Positions 16,711-26,247 are shown, counted from the first letter of the stretch. The stretch is DNA of 64,000 nt from JAAZMA01 sp964564325 (GCA_964564325.1 CAZMBD010000001.1:62001-126000); one strand, 5' to 3'. Notes: generated from the letters alone by a model not told the origin. Numbers and translations: made by a program.

Positions 16711-17447
16711 CTATTTTTATTTTTTATTTTAGCTTTTATTTCTTTCAACAATTCCTCTTCACTAGGGCTTAAATTTTGTTTTTTTAATAAATCTGGTCTC
16801 TTCATATAAGTAATCTCCAGGGATTTGTATTTCTTCCATTCTTCTATTTTTTTATGATCCCCAGATAATAATATTTCTGGTACTTCCAAATTGTTAAACA
16901 CCCTAGGTCTTGTATATTGTGGATATTCTAATAGTCCATTATAATGAGATTCCTCAGTAAAAGATTCTTCACTACTTAATGCACCTGGCAATAATCTTAT
17001 TATAGATTCTATTAAAACCATAGCTGGCAATTCCCCACCTGTTAATACATAATCTCCTATAGAAATCTCCATATCAATATAATTATCTATTATTCTATTA
17101 TCTATACCCTCATAATGACCACATAATAATATTAAATGTTCTTCTTGAGATAGTAATTTTGCCATTTTTTGATTATAGGGTTTTCCTTGAGGAGATAAGT
17201 ATATGGTTTTTGAATTATCCTTTTTTACACTATTTAATGCATCATAAATGGGCTCTGGTTTCATTACCATACCTGGCCCACCACCATAGGGATAGTCATC
17301 TACCTGCTTATGTTTATCTTTACTAAAATCTCTAATATTAATTGGCTCCAAAGTTAGTATACCTTTTTCAATAGTTCTTCCAACTATACTCCAGTCCTTA
17401 AACACAAAAAAAAGTTCTGGAAATAAAGTCAATACATGAATTTTCAT
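16707..17447 (-). CDS. trmD: tRNA (guanine37-N1)-methyltransferase TrmD
   Basis: TrmD makes m1G37 in tRNAs reading CNN codons and thereby prevents frameshifting. The 246-residue SPOUT enzyme shows MKIHVLTLFPELF at the start, DDYPYGGGPGMVMKPEP, GHYEGIDNRIIDNYIDMEIS and the knot motif SIGDYVLTGGELPAMVLIES. Its ATG overlaps the rimM stop by four bases, so the two are coupled. The usual rpsP-khpA-rimM-trmD-rplS order is kept. Confidence 0.97.
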   Translation of the reverse strand: MKIHVLTLFPELFFVFKDWSIVGRTIEKGILTLEPINIRDFSKDKHKQVDDYPYGGGPGMVMKPEPIYDALNSVKKDNSKTIYLSPQGKPYNQKMAKLLSQEEHLILLCGHYEGIDNRIIDNYIDMEISIGDYVLTGGELPAMVLIESIIRLLPGALSSEESFTEESHYNGLLEYPQYTRPRVFNNLEVPEILLSGDHKKIEEWKKYKSLEITYMKRPDLLKKQNLSPSEEELLKEIKAKIKNKNS

Positions 17448-17953
17448 TCTATCATTCCTTCAATAGGATCGATAATTATTTTTTTATTAGCTACATCTAT
17501 TAGAACAAAAAATTCTTTAACAGCTGGAATCAGATATTCTTTCTGATCCCTCATATCTTTTACAACATAAACATCATTACCAGCTGATTGAATTACCTCT
17601 ATTACAGTTCCAATAAGAATGTTACTAGTATCATATACCTTGCAACCAATTATATCGAATATAAAATAGTGTTTTTCTGGTAAATCCACTCTTCCATCCA
17701 TATCCACATAAATAAACTCTTCTTTAAAATGCAAAACTTCATTAATATCATTGAATTCTTTAAATTTCAGTATAGCAAAATTTTTATGATATTTTACATT
17801 TTGTATCTCTACTTTTATCTTTTCCTCTCCTAAAAAAGCAGTTTTCAGATGGTCAAATCTATATATATTGTCAGTTAAGGGATATATTTTTAATTCACCT
17901 TTTATACCATGAGTATTTACTATTTTCCCAATTTGCACATAGTCCAATGCCAT
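17444..17953 (-). CDS. rimM: 16S rRNA processing / ribosome maturation factor RimM
   Basis: RimM assists maturation of the 30S head by binding S19. The protein has the N-terminal barrel (YVQIGKIVNTHGIKGELKIY) and the C-terminal PRC-barrel (YFIFDIIGCKVYDTSNILIG, LIPAVKEFFVLIDVANKKII). I use ATG 17953 (169 residues), nine bases after AAAGGG; an in-frame GTG at 17959 would add two residues. It overlaps trmD by four bases. Confidence 0.94.
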   Translation of the reverse strand: MALDYVQIGKIVNTHGIKGELKIYPLTDNIYRFDHLKTAFLGEEKIKVEIQNVKYHKNFAILKFKEFNDINEVLHFKEEFIYVDMDGRVDLPEKHYFIFDIIGCKVYDTSNILIGTVIEVIQSAGNDVYVVKDMRDQKEYLIPAVKEFFVLIDVANKKIIIDPIEGMIE

Positions 17954-17975
17954 CCTCACCTACCCTTTAGAATAA

Positions 17976-17997
17976 AGGGATTAGTTTTCTAATCCCT
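17976..17997 (-). repeat. Inverted repeat between khpA and rimM
   Basis: AGGGATTAG (17976-17984) pairs perfectly with CTAATCCCT (17989-17997) around a four-base loop, starting right after the khpA stop. On the minus strand it is followed by TTATTCT, a weak U-tract. It may act as a partial attenuator or an mRNA-stabilising 3' hairpin. Confidence 0.6.
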
Positions 17998-17998
17998 A

Positions 17999-18229
17999 CT
18001 ATTGAATAATTTCAACTACTACCCTTTTGTTTTCCTTAATAGCTGCTGCTTTCACTACAGTTCTTATAGCTTTTGCAATTCTACCTTGTTTTCCTATTAT
18101 CTTACCCATATCTTCCTCTGCGACTTTTAATTCAATGATTACAGATTGAGTACCTTCAATCTCATTAACTTCTACTTGGTCTGGATTATCTACAAGTGCC
18201 TTAGCTATTGTCTCTACTAACTCTCCCAT
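17999..18229 (-). CDS. khpA: KH-domain RNA-binding protein KhpA (YlqC)
   Basis: KhpA is a small RNA-binding protein that in several Firmicutes pairs with KhpB/EloR and affects cell elongation and RNA stability. The 76-residue protein is a single KH domain with the GxxG loop in MGKIIGKQGRIAKAIRTVVK. I place the start at ATG 18229 (MGELVETIAKAL), eight bases after GGAGG; the in-frame GTG at 18238 lies inside that site. It is 10 bases after rpsP. Confidence 0.95.
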   Translation of the reverse strand: MGELVETIAKALVDNPDQVEVNEIEGTQSVIIELKVAEEDMGKIIGKQGRIAKAIRTVVKAAAIKENKRVVVEIIQ

Positions 18230-18248
18230 TTCTAGCACCTCCTTGAAA

Positions 18249-18521
18249 TTATTCTTCTACACTGTTCTCATTAATCTTAGCATATATATTGTTTTCTCTA
18301 AACAATCTATCTACAGTATCTGTTGGTTTTGCTCCATTTTGTAACCATTTTGTAGCTTTTTCATCATCTATCTTAACTGTTTTAGGTTCAGTTAATGGAT
18401 TATAATAACCAATTTCCTCAATAAATCTCCCATTTCTTGGAGAACGAGAATCAGCAACTACTATTCTATAGAAAGGATCCTTCTTAGCTCCCATTCTTTT
18501 TAATCTAATTTTAACTGCCAT
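18249..18521 (-). CDS. rpsP: 30S ribosomal protein S16 (bS16)
   Basis: bS16 is a 30S assembly protein. The 90-residue sequence shows VKIRLKRMGAKKDPFYRIVV, ADSRSPRNGRFIEEIGYYNP and a C-terminal KWLQNGAKPTDTVDRLF motif typical of the family. ATG 18521 follows a good GGAGGTG. It lies 28 bases after ffh, as in Bacillus. Confidence 0.98.
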   Translation of the reverse strand: MAVKIRLKRMGAKKDPFYRIVVADSRSPRNGRFIEEIGYYNPLTEPKTVKIDDEKATKWLQNGAKPTDTVDRLFRENNIYAKINENSVEE

Positions 18522-18549
18522 TTTTTCACCTCCTTTTAAAAACTATCTA

Positions 18550-19890
18550 TTAGAAAAAGGGCATTCCAAATTTCCCTTTTTTCTTCATATTTTTTTCTAT
18601 GTCTCCAAATCTCTTCATCATTTTTTGAGTTTCCTTGAATTGCTTTAATAGTTTATTTACATCTTGAACTGTAGTACCACTACCATTAGCAATTCTCTTT
18701 CTTCTCTTACTATCTATTATACTTGGGTTTTCTCTTTCTGCTGGAGTCATAGATTGTATAATGGCCTGTATTCTAACTATTTCCTTTTCATCTACATTTA
18801 AGCCCTTTAGCGCCTTAGAATTCATTCCAGGTATCATACCCATTATTTCATCTAATGGTCCTAAATTTTTCATCTCTTCCAATTGGTCTAAGAAATCTTC
18901 CAAAGTAAATTGTTGGGAACGAAGTTTTTTCTCCAATTCAATTGCTTTCTTTTCATCGAAAGAAGACTGAGCCTTTTCAATTAAAGTTAGTACATCTCCC
19001 ATACCTAATATCCTAGAAGCCATTCTATCTGGATGGAAGGTCTCTAATTGATCTAGTTTCTCTCCCATTCCCACAAATTTTATAGGTTTACCAGTTACAG
19101 TTCTAATAGATAGAGCAGCACCACCTCTAGCATCTCCGTCTAATTTAGTTAATACTACACCTGAAATCTCTAAAGCTTCATTAAAAGTCTTGGCTACATT
19201 TACAGCATCTTGCCCTGTCATAGCATCTACAACTAAAAGAACTTCTTCAGGATTTACTGCATCATGAATATTTTTAAGCTCATCCATTAATTCTTCATCT
19301 ATATGAAGTCTACCAGCAGTATCTATAATTATCACATCATGATTATTTCTTTTACCGTGTTCCATTGCTGCCTTTGCAATATCTACAGGATTAGTTTTGT
19401 TTCCCATTGAAAATACTGGAACTCCAGCTTTTTCACCTACTATCTCTAATTGCTTAATAGCAGCAGGTCTATATATATCACAAGCAACTAATAAAGGCCT
19501 CTTATTTTGTTTTTTAAGATTATAAGCTAATTTCCCTGTAGTAGTAGTTTTACCAGCCCCCTGTAGCCCACACATTAATATAACTGTAGGTGGTGTAGGT
19601 GAGAAATTTATTTTTTCTTCCTTCTCTCCCATTAAAATAGTCAATTCTTCATTTACTATTTTAATTACCTGTTGCCCAGGAGTTAAACTCTCCATTACTT
19701 CAGAGCCAATTGCTCTTTCTTTTACTCTATTTGTAAAATTTTTTACAACTTTAAAATTGACATCTGCCTCTAAAAGTGCCAATCTTACTTCTCTCATTGC
19801 CATATCTACATCTTTTTCAGAAAGTTTCCCCTTGCCTTTTAATTGACTCAATGCATTTTGTAATTTTTCAGCTAAAGATTCAAACGCCAT
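18550..19890 (-). CDS. ffh: Signal recognition particle protein Ffh
   Basis: Ffh binds signal peptides and SRP RNA and targets ribosomes to FtsY. The 446-residue protein has an N domain, a G domain with GLQGAGKTTTTGKLAYNL, DTAGRLHIDEEL and TKLDGDARGG, and a methionine-containing M domain (LGPLDEIMGMIPGMNSKALK, ERENPSIIDSKRRKRIANGS). It follows ylxM by 14 bases. ylxM and ffh share the promoter at 20325-20353. Confidence 0.98.
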   Translation of the reverse strand: MAFESLAEKLQNALSQLKGKGKLSEKDVDMAMREVRLALLEADVNFKVVKNFTNRVKERAIGSEVMESLTPGQQVIKIVNEELTILMGEKEEKINFSPTPPTVILMCGLQGAGKTTTTGKLAYNLKKQNKRPLLVACDIYRPAAIKQLEIVGEKAGVPVFSMGNKTNPVDIAKAAMEHGKRNNHDVIIIDTAGRLHIDEELMDELKNIHDAVNPEEVLLVVDAMTGQDAVNVAKTFNEALEISGVVLTKLDGDARGGAALSIRTVTGKPIKFVGMGEKLDQLETFHPDRMASRILGMGDVLTLIEKAQSSFDEKKAIELEKKLRSQQFTLEDFLDQLEEMKNLGPLDEIMGMIPGMNSKALKGLNVDEKEIVRIQAIIQSMTPAERENPSIIDSKRRKRIANGSGTTVQDVNKLLKQFKETQKMMKRFGDIEKNMKKKGKFGMPFF

Positions 19891-19904
19891 AAATAATTCA
19901 CCTC

Positions 19905-20273
19905 CTAATTCTCATCAATTATTTTACCTATTAGATTTTTAAGTTCCTTAGTTTTTTCTAATATTTTAAGATTCCCATTTTTTCTAGATTCCTCTTCTAT
20001 TTCTTCCACTAAAATAGCAATTCCTTTAATTTCTTCTTTGTTTAAATTAAACTTTTCTATAAGTCCTAAACTATCCTCATATTCATATAGTTTGTGTTCT
20101 GATCTTTTAAGAGTATCATATACAGCTTGTCGACTAATATTCAATTCTTCACCTATTTCTGCTAAAGAGAAATCATAAATATAATATAATTCTACCACTG
20201 AATACTGTCTATCTGTTAGCAATTTGCCGTAAAAATCAAATAATATTCCAATTTCAACTAATTTTTCTACCAT
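19905..20273 (-). CDS. ylxM: SRP-associated helix-turn-helix protein YlxM (UPF0122)
   Basis: YlxM is a sigma-70 region-4-like helical protein that modulates the SRP pathway in Gram-positive bacteria. The 122-residue protein carries the UPF0122 motif LLTDRQYSVVELYYIYDFSL and AEIGEELNISRQAVYDTLKR, a typical helix-turn-helix. I use ATG 20273, five bases after GGTGG; in-frame alternatives upstream lie within the Shine-Dalgarno region. It is followed directly by ffh. Confidence 0.93.
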   Translation of the reverse strand: MVEKLVEIGILFDFYGKLLTDRQYSVVELYYIYDFSLAEIGEELNISRQAVYDTLKRSEHKLYEYEDSLGLIEKFNLNKEEIKGIAILVEEIEEESRKNGNLKILEKTKELKNLIGKIIDEN

Positions 20274-20286
20274 AATAACCACCAAT

Positions 20287-20331
20287 TTAAAATAACACTG
20301 TTAAGTATTTTCCTTGACAGTGTTATTTTAA
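20287..20331. repeat. Perfect 15-bp inverted repeat over the ylxM promoter
   Basis: TTAAAATAACACTGT (20287-20301) is repeated inverted at 20317-20331 with a 15-base spacer. The right arm covers the -10 of the ylxM-ffh promoter and most of the repeat lies in the expected 5' end of the transcript. It could be a repressor operator, a 5' mRNA hairpin, or an AT-rich terminator for ftsY, since both arms are flanked by short T or A tracts. Confidence 0.85.
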
Positions 20332-20353
20332 TATAATTTTATATCTTTGTCAA
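20325..20353 (-). promoter_or_regulatory. Sigma-A promoter of ylxM-ffh
   Basis: TTGACA (20348-20353) and TAAAAT (20325-20330) are 17 bases apart on the minus strand. The gap between ftsY (stop at 20364) and ylxM (start 20273) holds only this promoter and the inverted repeat. Confidence 0.78.
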
Positions 20354-20363
20354 CAACTAAATT

Positions 20364-21536
20364 TTAATTAAAAATTGCCTCTACGAAATCTTCTGCATTG
20401 AAAATTTGCAAATCCTCAATTCCCTCTCCTACGCCAACTAATTTTACAGGTAAGCCTAGTTCTGATTGAAGGGCTATGACTACTCCACCTTTTGCAGTAC
20501 CGTCTAATTTGGTCAAAGCTACACCAGTAATATTAGCTACTTCTTTAAAGACTTTAGCCTGTGATATGGCGTTTTGTCCCGTAGTTGCGTCTAATACTAA
20601 TAGAACCTCTTTTTTAGCCTCAGGATATTCTCTTTCCACCACTCTAAATATTTTATTTAATTCATCCATTAAATTCTTTTTATTATGAAGTCTTCCTGCA
20701 GTATCACATATTAAAACATCAGATTTTCTTGCTTTTGCAGCTTGAATTCCATCATATATTACAGCAGCAGGATCTGCACCTTCCTTATGAGCTATTATAT
20801 CTACACCAGATCTATTACCCCACTCTTCCAATTGTTCAATGGCCGCTGCTCTAAAGGTATCTCCTGCGGCTATTATGACCTTATTACCTTCCATTTTTAA
20901 ATTATAAGAAAGTTTTCCAATAGTAGTAGTTTTACCTACTCCATTTACCCCTACTACTAATATAACTGCAGGTGAAGGTTTAATATCTAGTAAATTAGAA
21001 TTCTCAGTTTTAGTCATTATATTCAAAATTTCTTCTTTTAGCAATTCCTTAACCTCTTGAGGATCCTTAACCTTTTCTTTTTTAACCCTATCCCTTAAAT
21101 TATCTATAATCTTCATAGTAGTACTAATCCCCACATCAGCAGTAACCAGAATTTCTTCTAAATCTTCAAATAATTCCTCATCAATTTTTTTATAAGAACT
21201 AAGTATACCATCAATTTTATCTGTAAAATCTTTTCTAGTCTTATCTAGACCAGCAAATAATTTTTCAAAAAAATTAGGCTTTTTTTGTTTAATCTCTTCA
21301 GATTGTTCTTCTTCAATTTTTGTTTCCTCATAAATATATTCTTCTTCAAATTCCTGCTCTTCTTTACAAGAAGTTTCTTCGCCTATCTTGTATTGTCCCT
21401 GGGTTTCAGGTTCTTCTTCGCAAGTAGATTTCTCTTTTAAAGAGAGTTTCTCTTCCTCAACTTCTATTTCTTCAATTTGATCTATTTTTTCTTTATTTTC
21501 ATCTTTTTTGCCCCATTTAAAAAAGTTTTTAAACAT
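20364..21536 (-). CDS. ftsY: Signal recognition particle receptor FtsY
   Basis: FtsY is the membrane-associated SRP receptor GTPase. The 390-residue protein has a highly acidic N-terminal A region (about residues 8-85, mostly Glu and Lys), then the N domain and a G domain with GVNGVGKTTTIGKLSYNL, DTAGRLHNKKNLMDELNKIF and TKLDGTAKGG. I use ATG 21536 (MFKNFFKWGKK), five bases after GGAGG; an in-frame TTG at 21557 lacks a ribosome site. It lies 10 bases after smc, the Bacillus order. Confidence 0.97.
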   Translation of the reverse strand: MFKNFFKWGKKDENKEKIDQIEEIEVEEEKLSLKEKSTCEEEPETQGQYKIGEETSCKEEQEFEEEYIYEETKIEEEQSEEIKQKKPNFFEKLFAGLDKTRKDFTDKIDGILSSYKKIDEELFEDLEEILVTADVGISTTMKIIDNLRDRVKKEKVKDPQEVKELLKEEILNIMTKTENSNLLDIKPSPAVILVVGVNGVGKTTTIGKLSYNLKMEGNKVIIAAGDTFRAAAIEQLEEWGNRSGVDIIAHKEGADPAAVIYDGIQAAKARKSDVLICDTAGRLHNKKNLMDELNKIFRVVEREYPEAKKEVLLVLDATTGQNAISQAKVFKEVANITGVALTKLDGTAKGGVVIALQSELGLPVKLVGVGEGIEDLQIFNAEDFVEAIFN

Positions 21537-21546
21537 ATTATCCTCC

Positions 21547-24500
21547 TCAACTAGCAATTTCTTCTAAATTATCTGTTAATTTAACAGAAATTATTTTACT
21601 TATACCTTCTTCTTCCATAGTTACCCCATATAATATATCTGCCATTTCCATAGTACTTTTTCTATGAGTAATCATGATAAACTGAGTTTCATGAGATAAA
21701 GATTTCAAATAATTTGTATATCTATTTATATTAGCCTCATCTAATGCCGCATCAATTTCATCTAATATACAAAATGGCGTAGGCTTAATTTGGAGAATTG
21801 CAAATAGTAATGCTACAGCTGTAAGAGATTTTTCACCACCAGATAACAAAGTTAAACTTTGCAACTTTTTCCCAGGGGGTTGTGCATTTATCTCTATGCC
21901 ACAGGTCAATATATTTTCTTCATCTTCTAATTTTAATTCAGCCTTACCTCCATTAAATAGTATAGAAAATACTTGATTAAATTCTTTGTTAATTAAATCA
22001 AAATTATACAAAAATTGTTCAGTCATTTTATCTTCCATATCTACTATTACTTTTTGAAGATCAGATTTGGCCTCTAATAAATCTTTATGTTGTTTAGATA
22101 TAAATGCAAATCTTTCAGACACTAATTTGTACTCCTCTATGGAAGATAAATCCACAGTACCAATTTTCTTTATTTCTCCCTTTAATTTATTTACTTTAGC
22201 TTTTGTTTCATTTAAATCTTCTATTTCCTTCCACGATTTTAAGGCTTCAGTATATTCTAGATCATAATCATCTGATAATTTGCCATTTATATTATCTAAT
22301 TGTACATTATATTTTGCTTCTTTTACGTCCCAATTATTTCTAGCCTTTTCATATTTACTTAACTTTTCATTTATTTCTTTAAGGTTTTTCTGTTCTAGAT
22401 AATAATCTCCCATAAGTTTATCCTTTTCATTTTTTAAAAGAATAAATTCATTGTTCTTTTCCTTTTCTTTATCCGATAATAATTTGATACTATTTTCAAT
22501 ATTTCTTGTTTCATCTACTATATAATTTATTTCTTCTTCGATTTTTTTTATTTCGGATATTTTTTTATTTCGAGTATCCTCTATTGTTTGAATTTCTCTT
22601 CCTATTTTTTCAATTTTCTCTTTATTATTATTTAAATTATTATCTAAGGAATTTATTTCAAGTTTTGTATCACTTGTCTTGGCTAAAAATTCGTCTCTTA
22701 CGGCCTTCTCTTCTTTAAATTTATTAAGTAGTTCATCTATATTGTTTTTTAACAATATGTTTTTTTCTTGAATTTCATTTAAATCCTCAATTAATAAAGT
22801 TTTATTTTTCACTATTTCTTCTAATTCTAAACTTAATTCTATAATTTCTCCTTTATATTTTTTAATAAATTCATAATTTCTATCTATATCTGTTAATTGC
22901 TTGTTTTTTTCATTTTCTGTTTTAACTACTTCAATATTTAATTCTTGTAGCTTTTCATTTTGCGAACTTAATTCTTCAGTAATTTGATTTAGTTTTAATT
23001 TAATATCTAGTTTTTCTTTTTCCAAAGAATTTTGTAAAAGAGAAAGTTTATTTATTTCTTCCTTTAATTTTTCTATTCTAGTTTTTCTATTAAGTAAATT
23101 TCCACTTATCTTTGGCATACTTCCACCTGTCATGGAACCTCCTGCATTTATAATATCTCCTTCTAATGTAGTTATTCTAAATTTATAATTAAATCTTTTA
23201 GCTACAGCTATGCCATCTTTTAAATTTTCTACCACTATAGTTCTACCTAGTAGGTATTCCATAATATCTTTGTATTTGTCATCAAAACTTATTAGTTCAG
23301 AACCTAAACCTAGTATATTATACTTATTTCTATCCTCAATATTTATATTTATTGAATTACCCTTTATTGTAGTAAGAGGTAAAAAAGTAATTCTACCTAA
23401 TTTATTCTCCCTTAAATAATCTATTAGAAATTTAGCATCTTCCTCATTGGCAGTTACTATGTTTTGCAAACTACCTCCCAGTGCCACATCTATGGCCTTC
23501 TCATATTTTTCTTCTACTTCTATGAGATCCGCTATAATTCCAATTAGTTTTGCATCTAGTTTTTCATTAGTTTTACATCTAATCATTAAATTTTTAACAC
23601 TTTTATAATAGCCTTCATAATCTTCTTCCATATTTTTAAGCAAATTGTAGTTAGAAATATTTCCCTGTAATTCTATTTTATTTTTATTGATATCTTTATA
23701 TAATTTATCTAAAATTTCTTGATATTTTTCCTCTTCTAATTTTAAATAAGCTATAGATTTATTAAAGCTTAAAATTTCCTTTTTACCTACTTCCTCTGTT
23801 TCTTCTATTTTTTTTATTAAACTTTCATTTTTTTCTATAGTAAGTTTTAATTTTTCTATTTCTCTTTCTAATTGTTTGATCCTACTTAAAATATTTTCTT
23901 CAAAACTTACCATATTATTTATTTTGCTTTTCTTATCAGCTATTAAATTATAATTCTCTAAAAGAATATTTTTTTCTTTTTCTATACTTTTCTCACTTTC
24001 TTCAATTTTTTTATTTAATTCTATTAAATTTTTATTTTTTTCTATATACTCTTCTTTCAATAAAGCTAATCTTTTTTCTAAATCAGTACTTTCATTTTTA
24101 AGTATATGGCATTCATTTTTTATTTCGTCTTTTCTATTTGCTAATTCATTTAACTCCATATCTAATCTATTTCTATCTTTAATATGAAATTTTTGTTTTT
24201 CCCTTAATAATTCTATATCATTTGTTTTTTGATTTAATTCTTTTAAAATTTCTAATTTTTCACTTTGTAATGTATTAGCTGAATTATCTAAGCTCTCAAT
24301 TTCATTTTTCATTAAATTAAATTTATTTTCAATATTATTCTTATTTTTTATGATATCTTTTATTTGAATTTGAATTTTTTCTTTTTCTTCTTGGCAGTTT
24401 TTAATTATTTCTCTAATTTCATCTATTTTCCTTATAAAAAGATTTACTTCCAATTCTTTTAATTCCCTAGATAATTCTATAAACTTATTGGCTTTCACCG

Positions 24501-25125
24501 ATTGCTCCTTAAGATAATCTAATTGTTTTTCTAATTCTCCTATAATATCTTCTATTCTAATTAGATTTTCCTTAGTTTTTTCTAGTTTTTTTTCAGATAA
24601 TTCTTTTTTAGTTTTATATTTTACTATTCCTGCTGCCTCTTCAAATATATTTCTCCTATCTTCTGGTCTACTACTTAAGATTTCATCTACCTTACCTTGT
24701 CCAATAATGGAATAGCCATCTTTTCCAACACCTGTATCCATAAATATTTCTTTAATATCTCTTAATCTACAGGAGCTTTTATTTATATAGTATTCTGATT
24801 CTCCAGAACGAAACATTCTCCTAGTTATGGCCACTTCTTGATAATCTAATGGTATTAGTCCATCTTTATTGTCAAAAATTATAGTTACCTCTGCATATCC
24901 TAGAGCTTTTCTAGCATCAGTACCAGAAAAAATAACATCTTCCATTTTACTACCCCTTAGAGTTTTAACACTTTGTTCACCTAATACCCATCGAATAGCA
25001 TCAGAAATATTGCTTTTGCCACTGCCATTAGGACCTACAATAGCAGTAATCCCTTCTTTAAAATCAATTTCAATTTTATCTGCAAAAGATTTAAAACCCT
25101 GTATCTCTAATTTTTTTAAATGCAA
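21547..25125 (-). CDS. smc: Chromosome segregation protein SMC
   Basis: SMC is the condensin ATPase that organises the chromosome with ScpA and ScpB. The 1192-residue protein has Walker A GPNGSGKS at 31-38, two very long coiled coils, a hinge near residues 500-660 (GGSLQNIVTANEEDAKFLID; INAGGSMTGGSMPK), the ABC signature LSGGEKSLTAVALL and Walker B CILDEIDAALDEAN. The start is best placed at TTG 25125: it gives M-H-L-K-K-L-E-I-Q-G-F-K-S-F, the family N-terminus, with GAGG eight bases upstream. The in-frame GTG at 25134 lies inside that site. Confidence 0.97.
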   Translation of the reverse strand: MHLKKLEIQGFKSFADKIEIDFKEGITAIVGPNGSGKSNISDAIRWVLGEQSVKTLRGSKMEDVIFSGTDARKALGYAEVTIIFDNKDGLIPLDYQEVAITRRMFRSGESEYYINKSSCRLRDIKEIFMDTGVGKDGYSIIGQGKVDEILSSRPEDRRNIFEEAAGIVKYKTKKELSEKKLEKTKENLIRIEDIIGELEKQLDYLKEQSVKANKFIELSRELKELEVNLFIRKIDEIREIIKNCQEEKEKIQIQIKDIIKNKNNIENKFNLMKNEIESLDNSANTLQSEKLEILKELNQKTNDIELLREKQKFHIKDRNRLDMELNELANRKDEIKNECHILKNESTDLEKRLALLKEEYIEKNKNLIELNKKIEESEKSIEKEKNILLENYNLIADKKSKINNMVSFEENILSRIKQLEREIEKLKLTIEKNESLIKKIEETEEVGKKEILSFNKSIAYLKLEEEKYQEILDKLYKDINKNKIELQGNISNYNLLKNMEEDYEGYYKSVKNLMIRCKTNEKLDAKLIGIIADLIEVEEKYEKAIDVALGGSLQNIVTANEEDAKFLIDYLRENKLGRITFLPLTTIKGNSININIEDRNKYNILGLGSELISFDDKYKDIMEYLLGRTIVVENLKDGIAVAKRFNYKFRITTLEGDIINAGGSMTGGSMPKISGNLLNRKTRIEKLKEEINKLSLLQNSLEKEKLDIKLKLNQITEELSSQNEKLQELNIEVVKTENEKNKQLTDIDRNYEFIKKYKGEIIELSLELEEIVKNKTLLIEDLNEIQEKNILLKNNIDELLNKFKEEKAVRDEFLAKTSDTKLEINSLDNNLNNNKEKIEKIGREIQTIEDTRNKKISEIKKIEEEINYIVDETRNIENSIKLLSDKEKEKNNEFILLKNEKDKLMGDYYLEQKNLKEINEKLSKYEKARNNWDVKEAKYNVQLDNINGKLSDDYDLEYTEALKSWKEIEDLNETKAKVNKLKGEIKKIGTVDLSSIEEYKLVSERFAFISKQHKDLLEAKSDLQKVIVDMEDKMTEQFLYNFDLINKEFNQVFSILFNGGKAELKLEDEENILTCGIEINAQPPGKKLQSLTLLSGGEKSLTAVALLFAILQIKPTPFCILDEIDAALDEANINRYTNYLKSLSHETQFIMITHRKSTMEMADILYGVTMEEEGISKIISVKLTDNLEEIAS

Positions 25126-25137
25126 ATCCAACACCTC

Positions 25138-26247
25138 TTAAATTTCTAATATATCTTTATGACTTAAAAATCTTTCTGTGGCCTTTCTTATGTCAAAAAT
25201 ATCTTCTCTTTCCCCTATATGAATTTTTATCATATCTAGTGGAAAATCTCTTCTATAGATTTTAATATTTTTTAATTTAAATCTTTCAACTAAATAATTA
25301 ATATTAGAAGATTTTTGGCCAGATATATTAGATATAATTTTTTCATTGGCTTCAAGAACCATAGTTTCACCTTTAATTGTAGACCTGTCATAGTTTTTTA
25401 AATAATCTTCCAATAAATTTTTATATATATTAGACTCTACTAATTGCCTAAAAGAAGGGTGAAAAGGTCCAGCCACTACATCCTTACCTAATTGTATGTT
25501 TTCAGTAGGTTGTAAACCTATTCGTATTACATTTATATTATTGTATTCAAATAGCATTAAAATATCTGTAACTATATTTACAGCTTCCTCTACTGATAGT
25601 GGTATATACTTATTATTTTTATATATTTTTTCTAAATAAGTATCCTTTATAACTAAAGTAGGATATATTCGAACACAATATGGATCTAGCTTCACAAACT
25701 CCTTTGCTGTATATATTGCTTTTTCTCTAGTATCTCCCACTAATCCTATCATCATCTGCAATCCTAAATTAAATCCATATTCTTTTATGAGTTTAGATGC
25801 TCTATATACATCCTCTACGCTATGTCCTCTATAAGATTTCTTGAGAACTTCTTCATTTAGGGATTGTACGCCTAGTTCTATAGTGTCTACCTCATATTTT
25901 TTTAATAAGTCTAAAATATCTTTATCTATATAATCTGGTCTCGTAGATAATCTAATACCATGAATTTTACCTTCTTTTTTATATTGATATGGTATGGATA
26001 ATAAATTCTCTTGATCTTTTTTATCAATACCAGTAAAACTTCCACCGTAAAAAGCCACTTCTATATTTATAGGCCTTTTAGGAAAAGTAGCTAAATGTTC
26101 TTCTATGGTTTTTCTTACATCATCAGCTTGAATATTAGTAGATAATCCAGTAATTTTTCTTTGATTACAGAAAATACAATCATGAGGACAGCCTAAATGT
26201 GGTACAAAAATTGGTATAATAAAATAATCTTTACTCAACTTCCTCAC
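25138..26247 (-). CDS. Radical SAM protein, Elp3-like (without acetyltransferase domain)
   Basis: The protein carries the 4Fe-4S motif CPHDCIFC at residues 20-27 and a radical SAM barrel (IEVAFYGGSFTGIDKKDQEN, GIRLSTRPDYIDKDILDLLK, VDTIELGVQSLNEEVLKKSY) similar to the core of Elp3 and related tRNA-modifying proteins. At 369 residues it lacks the C-terminal acetyltransferase domain of true Elp3. Such genes often sit between rnc and smc in Clostridia; the substrate is unknown. It overlaps rnc by 17 bases. The start could be GTG 26247 or TTG 26238. Confidence 0.82.
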   Translation of the reverse strand: MRKLSKDYFIIPIFVPHLGCPHDCIFCNQRKITGLSTNIQADDVRKTIEEHLATFPKRPINIEVAFYGGSFTGIDKKDQENLLSIPYQYKKEGKIHGIRLSTRPDYIDKDILDLLKKYEVDTIELGVQSLNEEVLKKSYRGHSVEDVYRASKLIKEYGFNLGLQMMIGLVGDTREKAIYTAKEFVKLDPYCVRIYPTLVIKDTYLEKIYKNNKYIPLSVEEAVNIVTDILMLFEYNNINVIRIGLQPTENIQLGKDVVAGPFHPSFRQLVESNIYKNLLEDYLKNYDRSTIKGETMVLEANEKIISNISGQKSSNINYLVERFKLKNIKIYRRDFPLDMIKIHIGEREDIFDIRKATERFLSHKDILEI

